Positions 38,692-49,588 of a DNA stretch of 64,000 nt are shown piece after piece. This DNA is from Pantoea nemavictus (lineage in GTDB: Bacteria; Pseudomonadota; Gammaproteobacteria; Enterobacterales; Enterobacteriaceae): assembly GCF_037479095.1 (NCBI RefSeq), contig NZ_JBBGZW010000001.1, positions 806,001 through 870,000 on the forward strand, read 5' to 3'. The notes beneath the pieces were generated by a model. It saw only the letters and a program-made list of their open reading frames with translations, did not search any database and was not told where the DNA came from. Made by a program: the position numbers and the translations under genes. Each line of letters starts with the position of its first letter. Positions within the stretch are counted from its first letter, which is position 1.

Positions 38692-40380
38692 GTGATTGTG
38701 AAACGTCCCGTTACTCGCACCATTGCGCGTGCGCTCAGCGTTATTGTGCTGTTATCGCTGCTGACCACCGGGCTGGCGCTGATGACGCTCTCCAGCAGCC
38801 TGCGCGATGCCGAAGCCGTCAACGTTGCCGGCTCGCTGCGCATGCAGATTTACCGCCTGGCGTGGGATAGCGCGCGCGATCCACAGCAATTGGCACTTCA
38901 CACGCAACTCTATCGGCAAACGCTAGACTCTCCAGCCTTACGGCATCTTGAGCGCTCGTGGGTGCCGCTGGAAGTCAGCAGCCGTTATCGCTACCTGCGC
39001 GACAGCTGGCCAATGCTCCAGCAGACATTGCAACCCGAACGGGCGCAGATTTATCAGCAACGCGTTGCCAGCTATGTCAGCGAAATCGACCGCTTTGTGT
39101 TGGCTTTACAGCACTATGCTGAGCTGAAAATGCATCTGGTGGCCGCCAGCAGCCTGTTTGGCTTTTTGGCGATTGTCGCACTGGCGCTGTGGACGATTCG
39201 CTTCATCCGCCGTAACGTGGTACGACCGCTTAATTCGCTGGTTACCGCCAGCCAATATGTCGAGCAGGCGAATTTCAGTTTTCCGGCGTTGCAGGTGGAA
39301 CAGCCAAACGAGCTCGGCGTATTGGCGCAGGCTTTCACCACCATGGCGGAGCGGCTGCATTCACACTATCGCCTGCTGGAGTGCGCGGTACGGGAAAAAA
39401 CTGAAGATCTTACCGCTGCTAATCGCACGCTCTCCCTGCTGTATGAGAGCTCACAAATTCTCACCAGCAGCCCCCCTAATCCGGAACTTTTCCAGGGCCT
39501 GCTGCGCCTGGTGCAACGCCGTGAAGCGTTAACGGTGCTGAAAATCTCCAGCGAGGGCATTGAATTTCAGGCCGGCGTGGCGGCGGATGATGTGAGCTGG
39601 CAGCGTTTGCCGCTGCTGCAGGAAGAGCAGCGACTGGGCGAGCTCTGCTGGCAAACTCGCCGGGCACCGCCTGCCGATGAGCTGATGCAGAGCCTGGCGA
39701 ACATGCTGGCGCGCGCACTGTGGATTTGGCAGACGCAGAAACAGTATCAGCAGATGCTATTAATAGAAGAGCGCGCCACCATTGCGCGTGAACTACATGA
39801 TTCGCTGGCGCAATCCCTCTCCTTCCTGCGCATCCAATTGGCCCTGCTGCGCCGTAATGTTGATGACACGCAGCCGCAGGCCCAGGCGATTATTGCCGAT
39901 TTTGATCGCGCGCTGTCGGAAGCCTATCAGCAGCTGCGCGAGCTGCTGACCACTTTCCGCCTGACGATCGAGCAAGCAGATTTGGTACAGGCGATGCAGG
40001 CGATGATTGCGCCGTTACAAGAGCAGTCGCAGGCGGCGATCGATTTTGATTATCAACCCGGCCTGCAGATGCTGGATGCCCAGCAGCAGGTGCATGTGCT
40101 GCAGATTGCGCGCGAAGCGCTGCTCAATGCGATTCGCCATGCCCAGGCGCAGCACATTCAGATTCACTATCAGCGTGTCGCTGAAGAGGACCACTTGCTC
40201 ACCATTGAAGATGACGGCTGCGGCATTAGCAGCCTCGAAGAGCCGCCGGGACATTATGGTTTGACCATTATGGCGGAACGCGCCGCGCGGCTCTCTGGCA
40301 CGCTGATGATTACCCCGCAGCCGCAAGGCACGCGGGTTACGCTGCGTTTTCCGCCACGCCCCGCGCACCGGCTGAGTTAA
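38692..40380 (+). CDS. narQ: Nitrate/nitrite sensor histidine kinase NarQ
   Basis: 562-residue membrane sensor. Plan: TM1 (about 12-33), a periplasmic four-helix domain with the nitrate-binding P-box segment AGSLRMQIYRLA, TM2 (about 146-168), HAMP, a central linker, then the HPK7-type dimerisation H-box ERATIARELHDSLAQSLSF and an ATPase domain ending GHYGLTIMAERA. MIVKRPV at the start matches NarQ rather than NarX. The start codon is GTG. narP follows after 58 bp. In E. coli narQ also lies before acrD. Confidence 0.95.
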   Translation: MIVKRPVTRTIARALSVIVLLSLLTTGLALMTLSSSLRDAEAVNVAGSLRMQIYRLAWDSARDPQQLALHTQLYRQTLDSPALRHLERSWVPLEVSSRYRYLRDSWPMLQQTLQPERAQIYQQRVASYVSEIDRFVLALQHYAELKMHLVAASSLFGFLAIVALALWTIRFIRRNVVRPLNSLVTASQYVEQANFSFPALQVEQPNELGVLAQAFTTMAERLHSHYRLLECAVREKTEDLTAANRTLSLLYESSQILTSSPPNPELFQGLLRLVQRREALTVLKISSEGIEFQAGVAADDVSWQRLPLLQEEQRLGELCWQTRRAPPADELMQSLANMLARALWIWQTQKQYQQMLLIEERATIARELHDSLAQSLSFLRIQLALLRRNVDDTQPQAQAIIADFDRALSEAYQQLRELLTTFRLTIEQADLVQAMQAMIAPLQEQSQAAIDFDYQPGLQMLDAQQQVHVLQIAREALLNAIRHAQAQHIQIHYQRVAEEDHLLTIEDDGCGISSLEEPPGHYGLTIMAERAARLSGTLMITPQPQGTRVTLRFPPRPAHRLS

Positions 40381-40392
40381 CATTGCGCATCA

Positions 40393-40417
40393 GGTCGCCA
40401 TGCATGACGACCCTACG
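40393..40417. repeat. Family A palindromic repeat between narQ and narP
   Basis: GGTCGCCAT-GC-ATGACGACC then CTACG, one copy within the 58-bp gap of an apparent operon. Confidence 0.75.
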
Positions 40418-40438
40418 AAATTTGATACTGGAGACCTT

Positions 40439-41071
40439 ATGGCTAACCCTTCCCTGACAATTATGATTGTTGACGATCATCCGCTGATGCGCCGAGGTAT
40501 TCGCCAGCTGCTGGCGCTGGAGCCACGCCTGGAGGTGGTGGCCGAAGCCAACAACGGTACCGAAGCGCTGGCTGAAGCGCGCCGTTTGTCGCCGGATGTT
40601 ATCCTGCTGGATCTCAACATGAAAGGCATGTCCGGGTTGGATACGCTGAAAGCACTGCGTAATGAAGGCATTGCCGCACGCATTCTGGTGTTGACCGTAT
40701 CTGATGCGCGCAATGATATTTATGCCATGGTAGATGCGGGCGCCGACGGCTATCTGCTGAAAGACAGCGAACCCGAATGGCTGCTGGCGCAGGTGATGCG
40801 CGGCGCGAAAGGTGAGAATGTGTTTAGCGCAGCGGTGGCCGACTATCTCGCTACGCGTCAGCCGACGTCGAATCCGTTTAAACAGCTCACCGAACGTGAA
40901 CTGGATGTGCTGCAGGAAGTGGCGCGTGGCTTATCCAATAAGGAGATCGCCGCCACGTTGCATATCTCGGAAGAAACGGTGAAAGTGCACATTCGCAATC
41001 TGCTGCGCAAACTGGATGTGCGTTCGCGCGTTGCCGCGACGGTACTGTGGCTGGAGAGCCGCCATGTGTAG
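40439..41071 (+). CDS. narP: Nitrate/nitrite response regulator NarP
   Basis: 210-residue LuxR-type response regulator. The receiver has IVDDHPLMRRGIRQLL, the phosphoacceptor Asp in ILLDLNMKGMSGL (about 59), and LTVSDARND. The C-terminal HTH reads LTERELDVLQEVARGLSNKEIA, then ISEETVKVHIRNLLRKLDV. It fits NarP/NarL, and its place after narQ with no narX or narL nearby supports narP. The ATG at 40439 follows GGAGACCTT. It probably controls the neighbouring nap operon. Confidence 0.93.
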   Translation: MANPSLTIMIVDDHPLMRRGIRQLLALEPRLEVVAEANNGTEALAEARRLSPDVILLDLNMKGMSGLDTLKALRNEGIAARILVLTVSDARNDIYAMVDAGADGYLLKDSEPEWLLAQVMRGAKGENVFSAAVADYLATRQPTSNPFKQLTERELDVLQEVARGLSNKEIAATLHISEETVKVHIRNLLRKLDVRSRVAATVLWLESRHV

Positions 41072-41265
41072 CTGCGTACAAAAATCCGTCATTGCATTTA
41101 CACTTTCTCCATAATTTACTCACGATTCTCTAATTTACGCCGCGTAAAGTAACTGCAGCAGGCGTTTTCGAGAGAGCACCTTGCACTCCGCCAGCGTGAA
41201 GCCTTCCGTGCATCACGCTCATCATAATAAAAGTAAAAAATACGCAGTTGAGGAGTGTCGGTTCC
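41072..41265. other. narP-acrD intergenic region
   Basis: 194 bp with no gene. The acrD ribosome site GAGGAG is at its right end. GTAAA occurs twice (about 41144 and 41230) but not at CpxR-like spacing. Confidence 0.4.
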
Positions 41266-44200
41266 ATGTCGAATTTTTTTATCGACCGCCCCATTTTTGC
41301 CTGGGTTCTGTCTATTTTACTCTGCCTGTGCGGCACGCTGGCGATCATCTCGCTACCGATTGAGCAATATCCCGATCTCGCGCCGCCCAACGTGCGCATC
41401 ACCGCTAACTATCCCGGCGCATCAGCGGAAACGCTGGAGAATACCGTTACGCAGGTTATCGAACAGAACATGACCGGTATCGATAATTTGATGTACATGT
41501 CCTCGAACAGCAGCAATACCGGCCAGGCGCAAATCACCCTCACCTTTACCGCCGGCACCAATCCCGACGAAGCGCGTCAGCAGGTGCAAAACCAACTGCA
41601 AAGTGCGCTACGCAAACTGCCCGCGGCGGTACAGTCACAGGGCGTGACGGTCAATAAAACCGGTGATAGCAATATCCTGATGATTGCCTTTGTCTCTACC
41701 GATGGCAGTATGGACAAACAGGATATTTCAGATTATGTCGCCAGTAACATTCAGGATCCGCTCAGCCGTATCGATGGCGTCGGCCAGGTAGATGCCTACG
41801 GCTCACAATATGCGATGCGTATCTGGCTCGATCCTAACAAGCTGATTGCCTACGCGCTGACCACCGAAGATGTGGTGAGCGCCATTGAATCGCAGAATGC
41901 GCAGGTTGCGGTCGGCCAGGTCGGTGGCTTGCCGTCGGTGGATAAGCAGGCGCTTAACGCCACCGTGAATGCGCAGTCGATGCTGCAAACCCCCGAACAG
42001 TTCAAAGCGGTCACGCTGAAGACCAATAGCGACGGCTCGGTGGTGACGCTCGGCGATGTGGCGGAGGTGGCGATGGGCGCAGAGAAATATGACTTCCTCA
42101 GTCGCTACAACGGCCAGGCAGCATCCGGACTCGGCATCAAGCTGGCTTCCGGCGCCAATGAGATGAACACTGACAAACTGGTGCGTGCGCGTATTGCCGA
42201 GCTGTCGAACTATTTCCCGCACGGGCTGGAAGCCAAAGTCGCCTACGAAACTACCCCGTTTGTTAAAGCCTCGATTAAAGACGTGGTGAAAACCCTGCTG
42301 GAAGCGATCCTGCTGGTTTTCCTGGTGATGTATCTGTTCCTGCAAAACTTCCGCGCCACGCTGATTCCCACCATTGCGGTGCCGGTGGTGCTGCTCGGCA
42401 CCTTTGCGGTGCTCTACGCCTTTGGCTACAGCATCAACACCTTGACCATGTTCGCGATGGTGCTGGCGATCGGATTATTGGTGGATGATGCCATCGTGGT
42501 GGTGGAGAACGTCGAGCGCATCATGAGCGAGGAAGGCCTGTCGCCGCGCGCTGCGACGCGCAAATCGATGGGGCAGATTCAGGGCGCGCTGGTCGGCATT
42601 GCGCTGGTGCTGTCGGCGGTGTTTGTGCCGATGGCGTTCTTCGGCGGCACCGTTGGCGCCATCTATCGCCAGTTCTCGATCACCATCGTGTCGGCCATGG
42701 TGCTCTCGGTGTTGGTGGCAATGATTCTGACGCCCGCGCTCTGTTCGACGCTACTGAAACCGCTGCAGCAAGGCCATCATCACGGTCATCGCGGTTTCTT
42801 CGGCTGGTTCAACCGTACCTTCAACGCCAGCGCAGAGCGCTACGAGCGCGGCGTGGCCAAAATCCTGCGCAAAGGCGGCCGCTGGCTGCTGCTCTATCTC
42901 GCGATTATCGGCGTAATGGCCTTTCTGTTTATCCGCCTGCCAACCTCGTTCCTGCCGCTGGAAGATCGCGGTGTGTTCCTGACGCAGGTGCAACTGCCCG
43001 CCGGGTCAACGCTGCAGCAAACCTCGGACGTGGTTGCCAAGGTCGAGAATTACTACATGACCGCCGAGAAAGATAACGTGGTTTCGGTGTTCTCCACCAT
43101 CGGTGCCGGCCCTGGCGGTAACGGCCAGAACGTGGCACGCCTGTTCGTCCGTTTGAAAGATTGGGAAGAGCGTCCAGGTAGCGATCGCACTTCTTTCGCT
43201 ATCATCGAGCGAGCCACCAAAGCCTTCCACAAAATTAAAGAGGGTCGCGTCATCGCCAGCAGTCCACCGGCGATTACCGGCATGGGCAGCTCGTCCGGCT
43301 TCGATATGGAGTTGCAGGATCACGGCGGCATCGGCCACACCCAGCTGATGGCAATGCGCGATAAGCTGCTGGAAATGGCTGACAGCAATCCGGCGCTGTC
43401 GCGCGTGCGTCACAACGGCCTCGATGACAGCCCACAGCTGCAGATCGATGTCGATCAGCGCAAAGCGCAGGCGCTTGGCGTGTCGCTGGATACCATCAAT
43501 GACACCTTAACCACCGCGTGGGGCTCAACGTACGTCAATGATTTCCTCGATCGTGGACGCGTGAAAAAAGTCTACGTGCAGGCTGCCGCAGAGTTCCGCA
43601 TGCTGCCGGAAGACGTGAATAAATGGTACGTGCGCAATAATAGCGGCGGCATGGTGCCCTTCTCCGCGTTCGCGACCAGCCACTGGCAAACCGGTTCGCC
43701 GCGTCTTGAGCGTTACAACGGTTACTCGGCGCTGGAAATTGTGGGCGAAGCGGCTAACGGCGTCAGCAGCGGTACGGCGATGGACGTGATGGAAAAACTG
43801 GTGGGCCAGCTGCCGCTCGGGGTTGGCTTCCAGTGGACCGGCGCCTCCTATCAGGAACGTTTGTCCGGCTCGCAGGCACCGGCGCTGTATGCGATTTCGC
43901 TGCTGGTGGTGTTCCTGTGCCTGGCGGCGCTGTATGAGAGCTGGTCAATTCCCTTCTCGGTGATGCTGGTGGTGCCGCTCGGCGTGGTCGGTGCGCTGGT
44001 GGCGACCTGGATGCGCGGGCTGGAAAACGACGTCTATTTCCAGGTCGGTTTGCTGACGGTCATCGGCTTGTCGGCGAAGAATGCCATTTTGATCGTTGAG
44101 TTCGCTAATGAGATCAACAGCAAGGGCCGCGAACTGCTGGAATCGACGCTGGAAGCCTCGCGTCAGCGCCTGCGACCAATTCTGATGACCTCGCTGGCGT

Positions 44201-44382
44201 TTATCTTCGGCGTGCTGCCGATGGCGATCAGCAGCGGCGCGGGTTCCGGCAGCCAGCATGCGGTCGGCACCGGCGTGATGGGCGGGATGATTTCGGCCAC
44301 CGTGCTGGCCATTTTCTTCGTACCGCTGTTCTTTGTGGTAGTACGTCGTCGCTTCCCGCTGAAAGAGAAGCCGCACGATTAA
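41266..44382 (+). CDS. acrD: RND multidrug efflux transporter AcrD
   Basis: Inner-membrane proton-driven pump of 1038 residues, 12 membrane helices and two large periplasmic loops. In E. coli it exports aminoglycosides and bile-salt-like compounds with AcrA and TolC. The proton-relay aspartates are in [18 protein letters not shown] and the lysine in [14 protein letters not shown]. Sequence is AcrD over AcrB throughout ([20 protein letters not shown]). The ATG at 41266 is right; an upstream frame from 41248 adds 6 residues. No adaptor gene lies nearby, as in E. coli. Confidence 0.96.
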   Translation: MSNFFIDRPIFAWVLSILLCLCGTLAIISLPIEQYPDLAPPNVRITANYPGASAETLENTVTQVIEQNMTGIDNLMYMSSNSSNTGQAQITLTFTAGTNPDEARQQVQNQLQSALRKLPAAVQSQGVTVNKTGDSNILMIAFVSTDGSMDKQDISDYVASNIQDPLSRIDGVGQVDAYGSQYAMRIWLDPNKLIAYALTTEDVVSAIESQNAQVAVGQVGGLPSVDKQALNATVNAQSMLQTPEQFKAVTLKTNSDGSVVTLGDVAEVAMGAEKYDFLSRYNGQAASGLGIKLASGANEMNTDKLVRARIAELSNYFPHGLEAKVAYETTPFVKASIKDVVKTLLEAILLVFLVMYLFLQNFRATLIPTIAVPVVLLGTFAVLYAFGYSINTLTMFAMVLAIGLLVDDAIVVVENVERIMSEEGLSPRAATRKSMGQIQGALVGIALVLSAVFVPMAFFGGTVGAIYRQFSITIVSAMVLSVLVAMILTPALCSTLLKPLQQGHHHGHRGFFGWFNRTFNASAERYERGVAKILRKGGRWLLLYLAIIGVMAFLFIRLPTSFLPLEDRGVFLTQVQLPAGSTLQQTSDVVAKVENYYMTAEKDNVVSVFSTIGAGPGGNGQNVARLFVRLKDWEERPGSDRTSFAIIERATKAFHKIKEGRVIASSPPAITGMGSSSGFDMELQDHGGIGHTQLMAMRDKLLEMADSNPALSRVRHNGLDDSPQLQIDVDQRKAQALGVSLDTINDTLTTAWGSTYVNDFLDRGRVKKVYVQAAAEFRMLPEDVNKWYVRNNSGGMVPFSAFATSHWQTGSPRLERYNGYSALEIVGEAANGVSSGTAMDVMEKLVGQLPLGVGFQWTGASYQERLSGSQAPALYAISLLVVFLCLAALYESWSIPFSVMLVVPLGVVGALVATWMRGLENDVYFQVGLLTVIGLSAKNAILIVEFANEINSKGRELLESTLEASRQRLRPILMTSLAFIFGVLPMAISSGAGSGSQHAVGTGVMGGMISATVLAIFFVPLFFVVVRRRFPLKEKPHD

Positions 44383-44390
44383 GTTTATTA

Positions 44391-44457
44391 GGTCGTCATA
44401 AATGACGCCCCTACGTCCGTGCATACCCCAACCGTAGGGGCGCCATTTATGGCGACC
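44391..44457. repeat. Family A palindromic repeat pair after acrD
   Basis: Two inverted copies: GGTCGTCATAAATGACG (44391-44407, then CCCCTACG) and CCGTAGGGGCGCCATT... ending ATGGCGACC at 44457. Together they can form a large cruciform. Confidence 0.85.
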
Positions 44458-44481
44458 GTTTTAAAGGCCCGTGACGACGCA

Positions 44482-44519
44482 ATAAAAAAGCCGCCATTGC
44501 ATACATGGCGGCTTTATTG
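44482..44519 (+). terminator. Bidirectional terminator between acrD and ypfM
   Basis: AAAAAAGCCGCCAT and ATGGCGGCTTTATTG form a 9-bp stem flanked by A on the left and T on the right. It can end both acrD and the convergent ypfM. Confidence 0.88.
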
Positions 44520-44576
44520 TTGTGTGTGGTAAGAATTACAGCAAGTTGGGAAATGCCCTGCTTTTCTCTTCACGCG

Positions 44577-44636
44577 TTACTTACGTAACATCGCTTCGAT
44601 AAATTCTTTCCAGTTTCCCATTTCGGTGTCGACCAT
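44577..44636 (-). CDS. ypfM: Small protein YpfM (19 residues)
   Basis: Nineteen-codon gene encoding MVDTEMGNWKEFIEAMLRK. The E. coli YpfM protein at the same place has the same length and shares LGNWKDFIEVMLRK-like ending, so the call is strong despite the size. Ribosome site GAGAGGG lies 4 bp before the ATG. In E. coli it is a small protein of unknown function, between acrD and yffB, as here. Confidence 0.88.
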   Translation of the reverse strand: MVDTEMGNWKEFIEAMLRK

Positions 44637-45029
44637 AAAACCCTCTCTTATTGTAGTGGCGATTCTACGCCGTTTTTTTCTACAGGTGAATACGCTTCCA
44701 CCTCTCATCACTATCGGCAAACGCGCGCAAAAGCTGTAATTTTCTGAAATTGCGTAGTGACGCACATTTCAGCAACTGCATAATGCGTCAGGAAAAAAGC
44801 CCAACTTAAATCGCGTAGCACAAATTGCCGTTTAGGATAATCCTTAGTGGTCTGATGATGCCGTGGGCAATTACTGATGGGATAGATGAAAGCGTTTTCT
44901 GGATCTAAGTAATAAAATTTATAACGGCAAAAGTGTCATGAAAAAAAGCGGCAATCGCCGTCAGCGCTCACGACACTTAGATCGCTGTGGTAAACTCGCG
45001 CTTTATTTTTAACAAAATGGGAATAAGCG
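44637..45029. other. Gap between ypfM and yffB
   Basis: 393 bp with no credible coding frame. It contains the ypfM promoter area and the yffB ribosome site (GGAATAAG). Otherwise AT-rich sequence. No sRNA could be named. Confidence 0.4.
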
Positions 45030-45398
45030 ATGACAGCGCAGTGGGTGATGTACGGAATTAAAAATTGCGACACGATTAAAAAAGCACGCAACTCTTTAGA
45101 GGCTTCCGGCATCGACTATCGTTTTCATGATTATCGCGTGGATGGCATTGACGACGCGCTGCTGCAATCGTTCATTGACCAGCTTGGTTATGAAGTGCTG
45201 TTAAACACGCGCGGAACCACGTGGCGCAAGCTGCCGGAAGCCGATCGCGCAGCGGTTAACGATGCGGCCAGTGCCAAAGCGGTGATGCTCGCGCAGCCTG
45301 CCATCATCAAGCGCCCCGTGTTAGCTGCACCTAATGGCGATCTGCTGGTCGGCTTCAACGATTCTCTTTATTCCGCGTTTATCCAGGAGAAGTCATAA
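45030..45398 (+). CDS. yffB: ArsC-like (Spx/YffB family) thioredoxin-fold protein
   Basis: 122-residue protein of the arsenate reductase superfamily with the single-Cys signature [14 protein letters not shown] (Cys at about 13) and RGTTWRKL. YffB has no settled function and probably does not reduce arsenate. It is followed by dapE after one base, an operon as in E. coli. Confidence 0.93.
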   Translation: MTAQWVMYGIKNCDTIKKARNSLEASGIDYRFHDYRVDGIDDALLQSFIDQLGYEVLLNTRGTTWRKLPEADRAAVNDAASAKAVMLAQPAIIKRPVLAAPNGDLLVGFNDSLYSAFIQEKS

Positions 45399-45399
45399 C

Positions 45400-46527
45400 A
45401 TGTTCTGTCCGGTCATTGAGCTGGCTCAGCAGCTTATCCGTCGCCCCTCTCTCAGCCCAGATGATGCCGGTTGCCAGGCGCTACTGATTGCGCGTCTGGA
45501 AGCCATCGGCTTTAAGGTTGAGCCGATGCACATTGGCGATACGCTCAACTTTTGGGCGACGCGCGGCCAGGGCGAAACGCTGGCGTTTGCCGGACATACC
45601 GATGTGGTGCCGCCGGGCGACGCCAATCGCTGGATCAGCCCGCCGTTCGAGCCGAGCATCCGCGACGGCATGCTGTTTGGCCGCGGTGCGGCTGACATGA
45701 AGGGCTCGCTGGCCGCAATGGTAGTGGCAGCGGAGCGCTTTGTTGCCGCCAATCCACAGCATAAAGGTCGTCTGGCGTTTCTGATTACCTCCGATGAGGA
45801 AGCCAGCGCGGTTAACGGTACGGTAAAAGTGGTTGAGCGTTTGATGGCGCGCAACGAGCGCATGGATTACTGCCTGGTCGGCGAACCGTCGAGCACCGAA
45901 ATCGTTGGCGACGTGGTGAAGAATGGTCGTCGCGGCTCAATGACCGCCAATCTTACCCTTCACGGCGTGCAGGGCCACGTGGCTTATCCGCATCTGGCGG
46001 ACAATCCGGTACATCGCGCCATGCCTGCGCTGAATGAGCTGGTAGACACCGTGTGGGATGAAGGCAATGAATTCTTCCCGCCAACCAGTATGCAGATCGC
46101 CAACGTGCAGGCCGGTACCGGCAGCAATAATGTGATCCCCGGTGAATTCTTTGTGCAGTTCAACTTCCGCTTCAGCACCCAGCTCACCGATCAGATGATC
46201 AAAGATCGTGTGGCGGAACTGCTGGATCGTCATCAGCTGCGTTATACGCTGGAGTGGAATGTTTCCGGTCAACCATTCCTGACTTCACGCGGCAAGCTGG
46301 TTGATGCCGTGGTAAACGCCGTGGCGCACTATAATGAGATTAAGCCACAGTTGCTGACCACCGGCGGCACTTCGGATGGGCGCTTTATCGCGCGCATGGG
46401 GGCGCAAGTGGTGGAACTGGGCCCGGTGAACGCCACCATTCATAAGATTAATGAGTGCGTGAAAGCGTCAGATTTGCAGATGCTGAGCCGTATGTATCAG
46501 CGCATCATGGAACAACTGATCGCCTAA
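45400..46527 (+). CDS. dapE: Succinyl-diaminopimelate desuccinylase
   Basis: Zinc peptidase-like enzyme of lysine and murein precursor synthesis, removing succinate from N-succinyl-LL-DAP. Metal ligands are seen in [11 protein letters not shown], the shared Asp in [10 protein letters not shown], Glu-Glu in TSDEEASA and His in [21 protein letters not shown] (His near the end). The ATG at 45400 matches E. coli length (375). ypfN follows after 20 bp. Confidence 0.97.
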   Translation: MFCPVIELAQQLIRRPSLSPDDAGCQALLIARLEAIGFKVEPMHIGDTLNFWATRGQGETLAFAGHTDVVPPGDANRWISPPFEPSIRDGMLFGRGAADMKGSLAAMVVAAERFVAANPQHKGRLAFLITSDEEASAVNGTVKVVERLMARNERMDYCLVGEPSSTEIVGDVVKNGRRGSMTANLTLHGVQGHVAYPHLADNPVHRAMPALNELVDTVWDEGNEFFPPTSMQIANVQAGTGSNNVIPGEFFVQFNFRFSTQLTDQMIKDRVAELLDRHQLRYTLEWNVSGQPFLTSRGKLVDAVVNAVAHYNEIKPQLLTTGGTSDGRFIARMGAQVVELGPVNATIHKINECVKASDLQMLSRMYQRIMEQLIA

Positions 46528-46547
46528 ACGCGCCGAAGGAGCAAGGG

Positions 46548-46736
46548 ATGGAATTCTTTAAAGAGTACTGGTGGATCCTGGTGATCCTGCTGATGGTCGG
46601 TATTTTGATGAATGTTTACAAAGACCTAAAACGTATCGACCATAAAAAGTTCATGGATAACAAACCGACTTTGCCGCCGCATCGAGATTTTAACGATAAG
46701 TGGGACGATGAAGAGGATTGGCCGAAGAAGAAATAA
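46548..46736 (+). CDS. ypfN: Small membrane protein YpfN
   Basis: 62 residues with one N-terminal membrane helix ([18 protein letters not shown]), then [10 protein letters not shown] and [19 protein letters not shown], very close to E. coli YpfN (66 residues). ATG at 46548 has an AAGGAGCAAGGG ribosome site. Function unknown; conserved after dapE. Confidence 0.92.
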   Translation: MEFFKEYWWILVILLMVGILMNVYKDLKRIDHKKFMDNKPTLPPHRDFNDKWDDEEDWPKKK

Positions 46737-46760
46737 CCACAGTTAAATCAGTCTCCTTAC

Positions 46761-46837
46761 CCGTAGCGGCGCGATTTATCGCGCGTGTTTAGCAGCAGTC
46801 TCGCTGTAACAATGCGCGATAAATCGCGCCGCTACGA
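46761..46837. repeat. Family B palindromic repeat pair between ypfN and ypfH
   Basis: CCGTAGCGGCGCGATTTATC at 46761-46780 and its mirror TGCGCGATAAATCGCGCCGC from 46813 lie 27 bp apart and pair over about 24 bp. The genes either side are convergent. Confidence 0.85.
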
Positions 46838-46854
46838 AGTGTGCAGATATAAAT

Positions 46855-47553
46855 TTAGATCATCATCACCACATCATCATCGCCGGGCTTAGCGCCGCTC
46901 AGCGCTTCATCGAAGTAACGACGCGGCACGGTATAGCGCAGATGATTGAGCGCCAGCTCCATGCTGCGATCGTCAATGGCGTGCGGCAGATCCTCAACCA
47001 CATCCAGCGTCACATCGCCACCTAGCGACATAAGGCGTTGCTTCGCCTCCTCTGCGTACTTGAGCGGAATCTGCTCATCGTAATCGCCATGAATCAGATG
47101 GATAGTGTTGCGGGTAGATGCGCGCTGCGGCAGCGTGGCATAGCGGCCGCTAAACACAATTGCTCGCCCGGCCAAATCTGGCTGCGCCTTAACGCCTTCC
47201 AGCACCATGGTGCCGCCCTGTGAAAAACCGACCAGCGCAGTTGCTTCGGCGCGTACCCCGCTTTGCTGCTGCCAGTGACGCACCGATTCCACGAATTCCG
47301 GCATCACCGCATCCACGCCCTGCTGCTCCGAGCGATCGTGCGCCGGAATATCGGCAAACCATAGGCGTCCCTGAGGAACGCTGCTGGCAGCGTAAGGTGC
47401 GCCAACGGAAATCACCAACGCTTGCGGGAACGCCTTAGCGAACCAGCTGCCAATCTGTGCCATCGAATCCGGGTTGTCGTTTACGCCGTGATACAGCAGG
47501 AACAGCTGCGCTGCACTGCTGGGTTGCTGAACAATTACATATCGTAGTGCCAT
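46855..47553 (-). CDS. ypfH: Carboxylesterase/serine hydrolase YpfH
   Basis: Alpha/beta-hydrolase of 232 residues, equal to E. coli YpfH. Catalytic Ser in VGFSQGGTMVLEG (about 120), catalytic Asp in HGDYDEQIPLK and His in EDLPHAIDD. Natural substrate unknown; E. coli YpfH has esterase activity. It converges with ypfN across the repeats. Confidence 0.93.
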   Translation of the reverse strand: MALRYVIVQQPSSAAQLFLLYHGVNDNPDSMAQIGSWFAKAFPQALVISVGAPYAASSVPQGRLWFADIPAHDRSEQQGVDAVMPEFVESVRHWQQQSGVRAEATALVGFSQGGTMVLEGVKAQPDLAGRAIVFSGRYATLPQRASTRNTIHLIHGDYDEQIPLKYAEEAKQRLMSLGGDVTLDVVEDLPHAIDDRSMELALNHLRYTVPRRYFDEALSGAKPGDDDVVMMI

Positions 47554-47626
47554 AAGATCCTCCTCAAATCACTATACGCCGCTGCTCGCACAGAGATACC
47601 GGGAAAATTTGAATGAGATAATGGAT

Positions 47627-49588
47627 TTATTGCAACGAAGGGGTCTGCGGTGCCGCGTCAGGATTGAGCTGAATCAGGGCCTCGGCAACCTCAGATCGCA
47701 GCTTGTGCAGCAACGCCTTGCGCCCGCTAAGTCCCGCATTTTGCGCCGCGCTGCTCAGCGACTGTTTTTGCAGCAGAATGGCATGCAACAAGGGTGTAGA
47801 AGCGTGGCGCACCAGACGCTGTAACACCGCATAGCTGGCTTCAAAAGGGCGCTGTGCCCAGGCGAAACCCGCCAGCAGCGCCCAATCGTCATCATTGAGC
47901 AATTGGCTGTCATCGTTTGCCAGCGATAACGGCAGTTCAATGATCTGCTGCAGCCACGGCCAGTCGCGCGCCAGGCGCTGCGCTGCCTGCTGTTGTAGCC
48001 CTTCGCCTTTTGCAGTCATCGCCAGCATCGCCATCGCGGCATAGCAGCCGCTGCTGGCTTCGCGCTGCGAACCCATCCGCACCAGCGTAAAACCGCAGGC
48101 GCGCCAGAAGTGCCACAGGGATTCGGTGTAGCCGAAGCTAACCGAAAGATAATCACAGCCCCGCGCCTGCTGGCGTGCCGTTGCGACTAAAGCTTTGCCG
48201 ATACCGCACTGGCGCTGTGCCGCCTGCACCGCAATCCGGCTAATGCGTTGTGAACGCAGCGTCGCCGCCTGCGCAAAACCTGCATGCGCCGCCAGCGATT
48301 GCGCCACCAGATTGCCACGCGGCCGGCGGTAACCCGCCCATATCGCTTCTGCTAGCGCTTGATCTAATCCGCCCTCCTCCACCAGCCACAGCGCGCCGGT
48401 GATGTGTTCACCTTCTCCGGCTAACCAAAAACGCATGCCAGGTGCATCCAGCATGCGGCGTAAATCCAGCGGTGACGTGCGGTAGTGCGCGCTGGCCAGC
48501 AGGCGGTAACCCGCTTCCAGCGCAGAAAAGTTTTGCTGTGGTGTCGCCGGGAAAATTGCGACGTCGGCGTTTACGCGGCTTTCCTGCGCATCCTCAAACA
48601 GCAACGCCTGAGTGAGCCACTGCTCCAGCGGATCGTTGGGTGCCCAACGCAACGGCTCGTCGAGCTGGAAGTAACGGACATCGGGCAAGGTGGCGCAGAA
48701 GCGCAGCATAAAACCGCGTCCGGTGCCTTCATACCCTTGCACGGTGGTGGTGAGCAGCACACGCGGAAAACGCTGCACCAGCTGCTGCAACAGCGGCGTG
48801 GGAATCGCTGCCGCTTCATCGACAATCAGCCATTGCGCCGGCGGCGCCTGTTCCAGCGCCAGAATGGCATCCGGTGCCATAAAGCGGAAATGCTCACCCG
48901 CAAAATCGGCCAGCACCTCGGTTGAGACTTTGCCGGGCGCCGTTACTAAACAGTGCTGATTCTGCTGCGCCAGCATGCCCGCCAATGCAGATTTGCCGCG
49001 ACCGCGCGCGGCGGTGATCACCGCGACGCCGGCAGGCATCGTTTCGAGCTGTTGCAGGATTTGCGCCTGCTGCTGTGGTGCCTGGCAGTGCCATTCGGGC
49101 AGATCAATGTCGGCGGGATAACGCACAGGTTGATGCTGACGCTGCAACATTACCTGCGCATCGTCGAGCAGAAGAGATTGGAGATGATGGATAAAATGCG
49201 GTGTGGCGATCGGTTCGGCGACATCGGCCCAACGCAGGCTGTCAGCGTCCGTTTGCGTTGGCCAGCTTTTCCAGGCGGGCGTCAATAGCAATAACCAGCT
49301 GCCTGCACGCAAGGTTCCCGCCAGCGCCGCGAAGGCTTCGGCATGAAAACCTTTACGTGCATCAAATATCGCGTGCTGGAATTCACGGCCCAGTAACGTG
49401 CGCAATGCGGTTGGCGCGACCGCATGCGGCAAATCATCGCTATCGCTGAGCGTCAGCCAATCGCCTTGCAACTCCGCTCGCCATTGCGAGGCTTGCTGCC
49501 GGGCCCAATCCGCTTCGCCAGCAATCACACTCAGGCGGCGAATGCCTGCACGCTGCATCGCCGCCGTCGGTTCAATCAAGGACATCAC
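47627..49588 (-). CDS. tmcA: tRNA(Met) cytidine acetyltransferase TmcA
   Basis: 653-residue enzyme that acetylates the wobble cytidine 34 of elongator tRNA-Met using ATP and acetyl-CoA, which prevents misreading of AUA. The helicase-like part has Walker [13 protein letters not shown] (about 193) and DEAA box [10 protein letters not shown] (about 270); the GNAT part has [19 protein letters not shown]. Usual length (671 in E. coli). Its ATG overlaps the ypfJ stop by 4 bp. ypfH lies downstream. Confidence 0.95.
   Translation of the reverse strand: MMSLIEPTAAMQRAGIRRLSVIAGEADWARQQASQWRAELQGDWLTLSDSDDLPHAVAPTALRTLLGREFQHAIFDARKGFHAEAFAALAGTLRAGSWLLLLTPAWKSWPTQTDADSLRWADVAEPIATPHFIHHLQSLLLDDAQVMLQRQHQPVRYPADIDLPEWHCQAPQQQAQILQQLETMPAGVAVITAARGRGKSALAGMLAQQNQHCLVTAPGKVSTEVLADFAGEHFRFMAPDAILALEQAPPAQWLIVDEAAAIPTPLLQQLVQRFPRVLLTTTVQGYEGTGRGFMLRFCATLPDVRYFQLDEPLRWAPNDPLEQWLTQALLFEDAQESRVNADVAIFPATPQQNFSALEAGYRLLASAHYRTSPLDLRRMLDAPGMRFWLAGEGEHITGALWLVEEGGLDQALAEAIWAGYRRPRGNLVAQSLAAHAGFAQAATLRSQRISRIAVQAAQRQCGIGKALVATARQQARGCDYLSVSFGYTESLWHFWRACGFTLVRMGSQREASSGCYAAMAMLAMTAKGEGLQQQAAQRLARDWPWLQQIIELPLSLANDDSQLLNDDDWALLAGFAWAQRPFEASYAVLQRLVRHASTPLLHAILLQKQSLSSAAQNAGLSGRKALLHKLRSEVAEALIQLNPDAAPQTPSLQ

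Noticed and set aside
41072..41265. CpxR or BaeR box before acrD
   Set aside because: GTAAA copies are not at the required spacing or in tandem.
44637..45029. Possible small RNA between ypfM and yffB
   Set aside because: No promoter-terminator pair or stable fold was convincing by eye.
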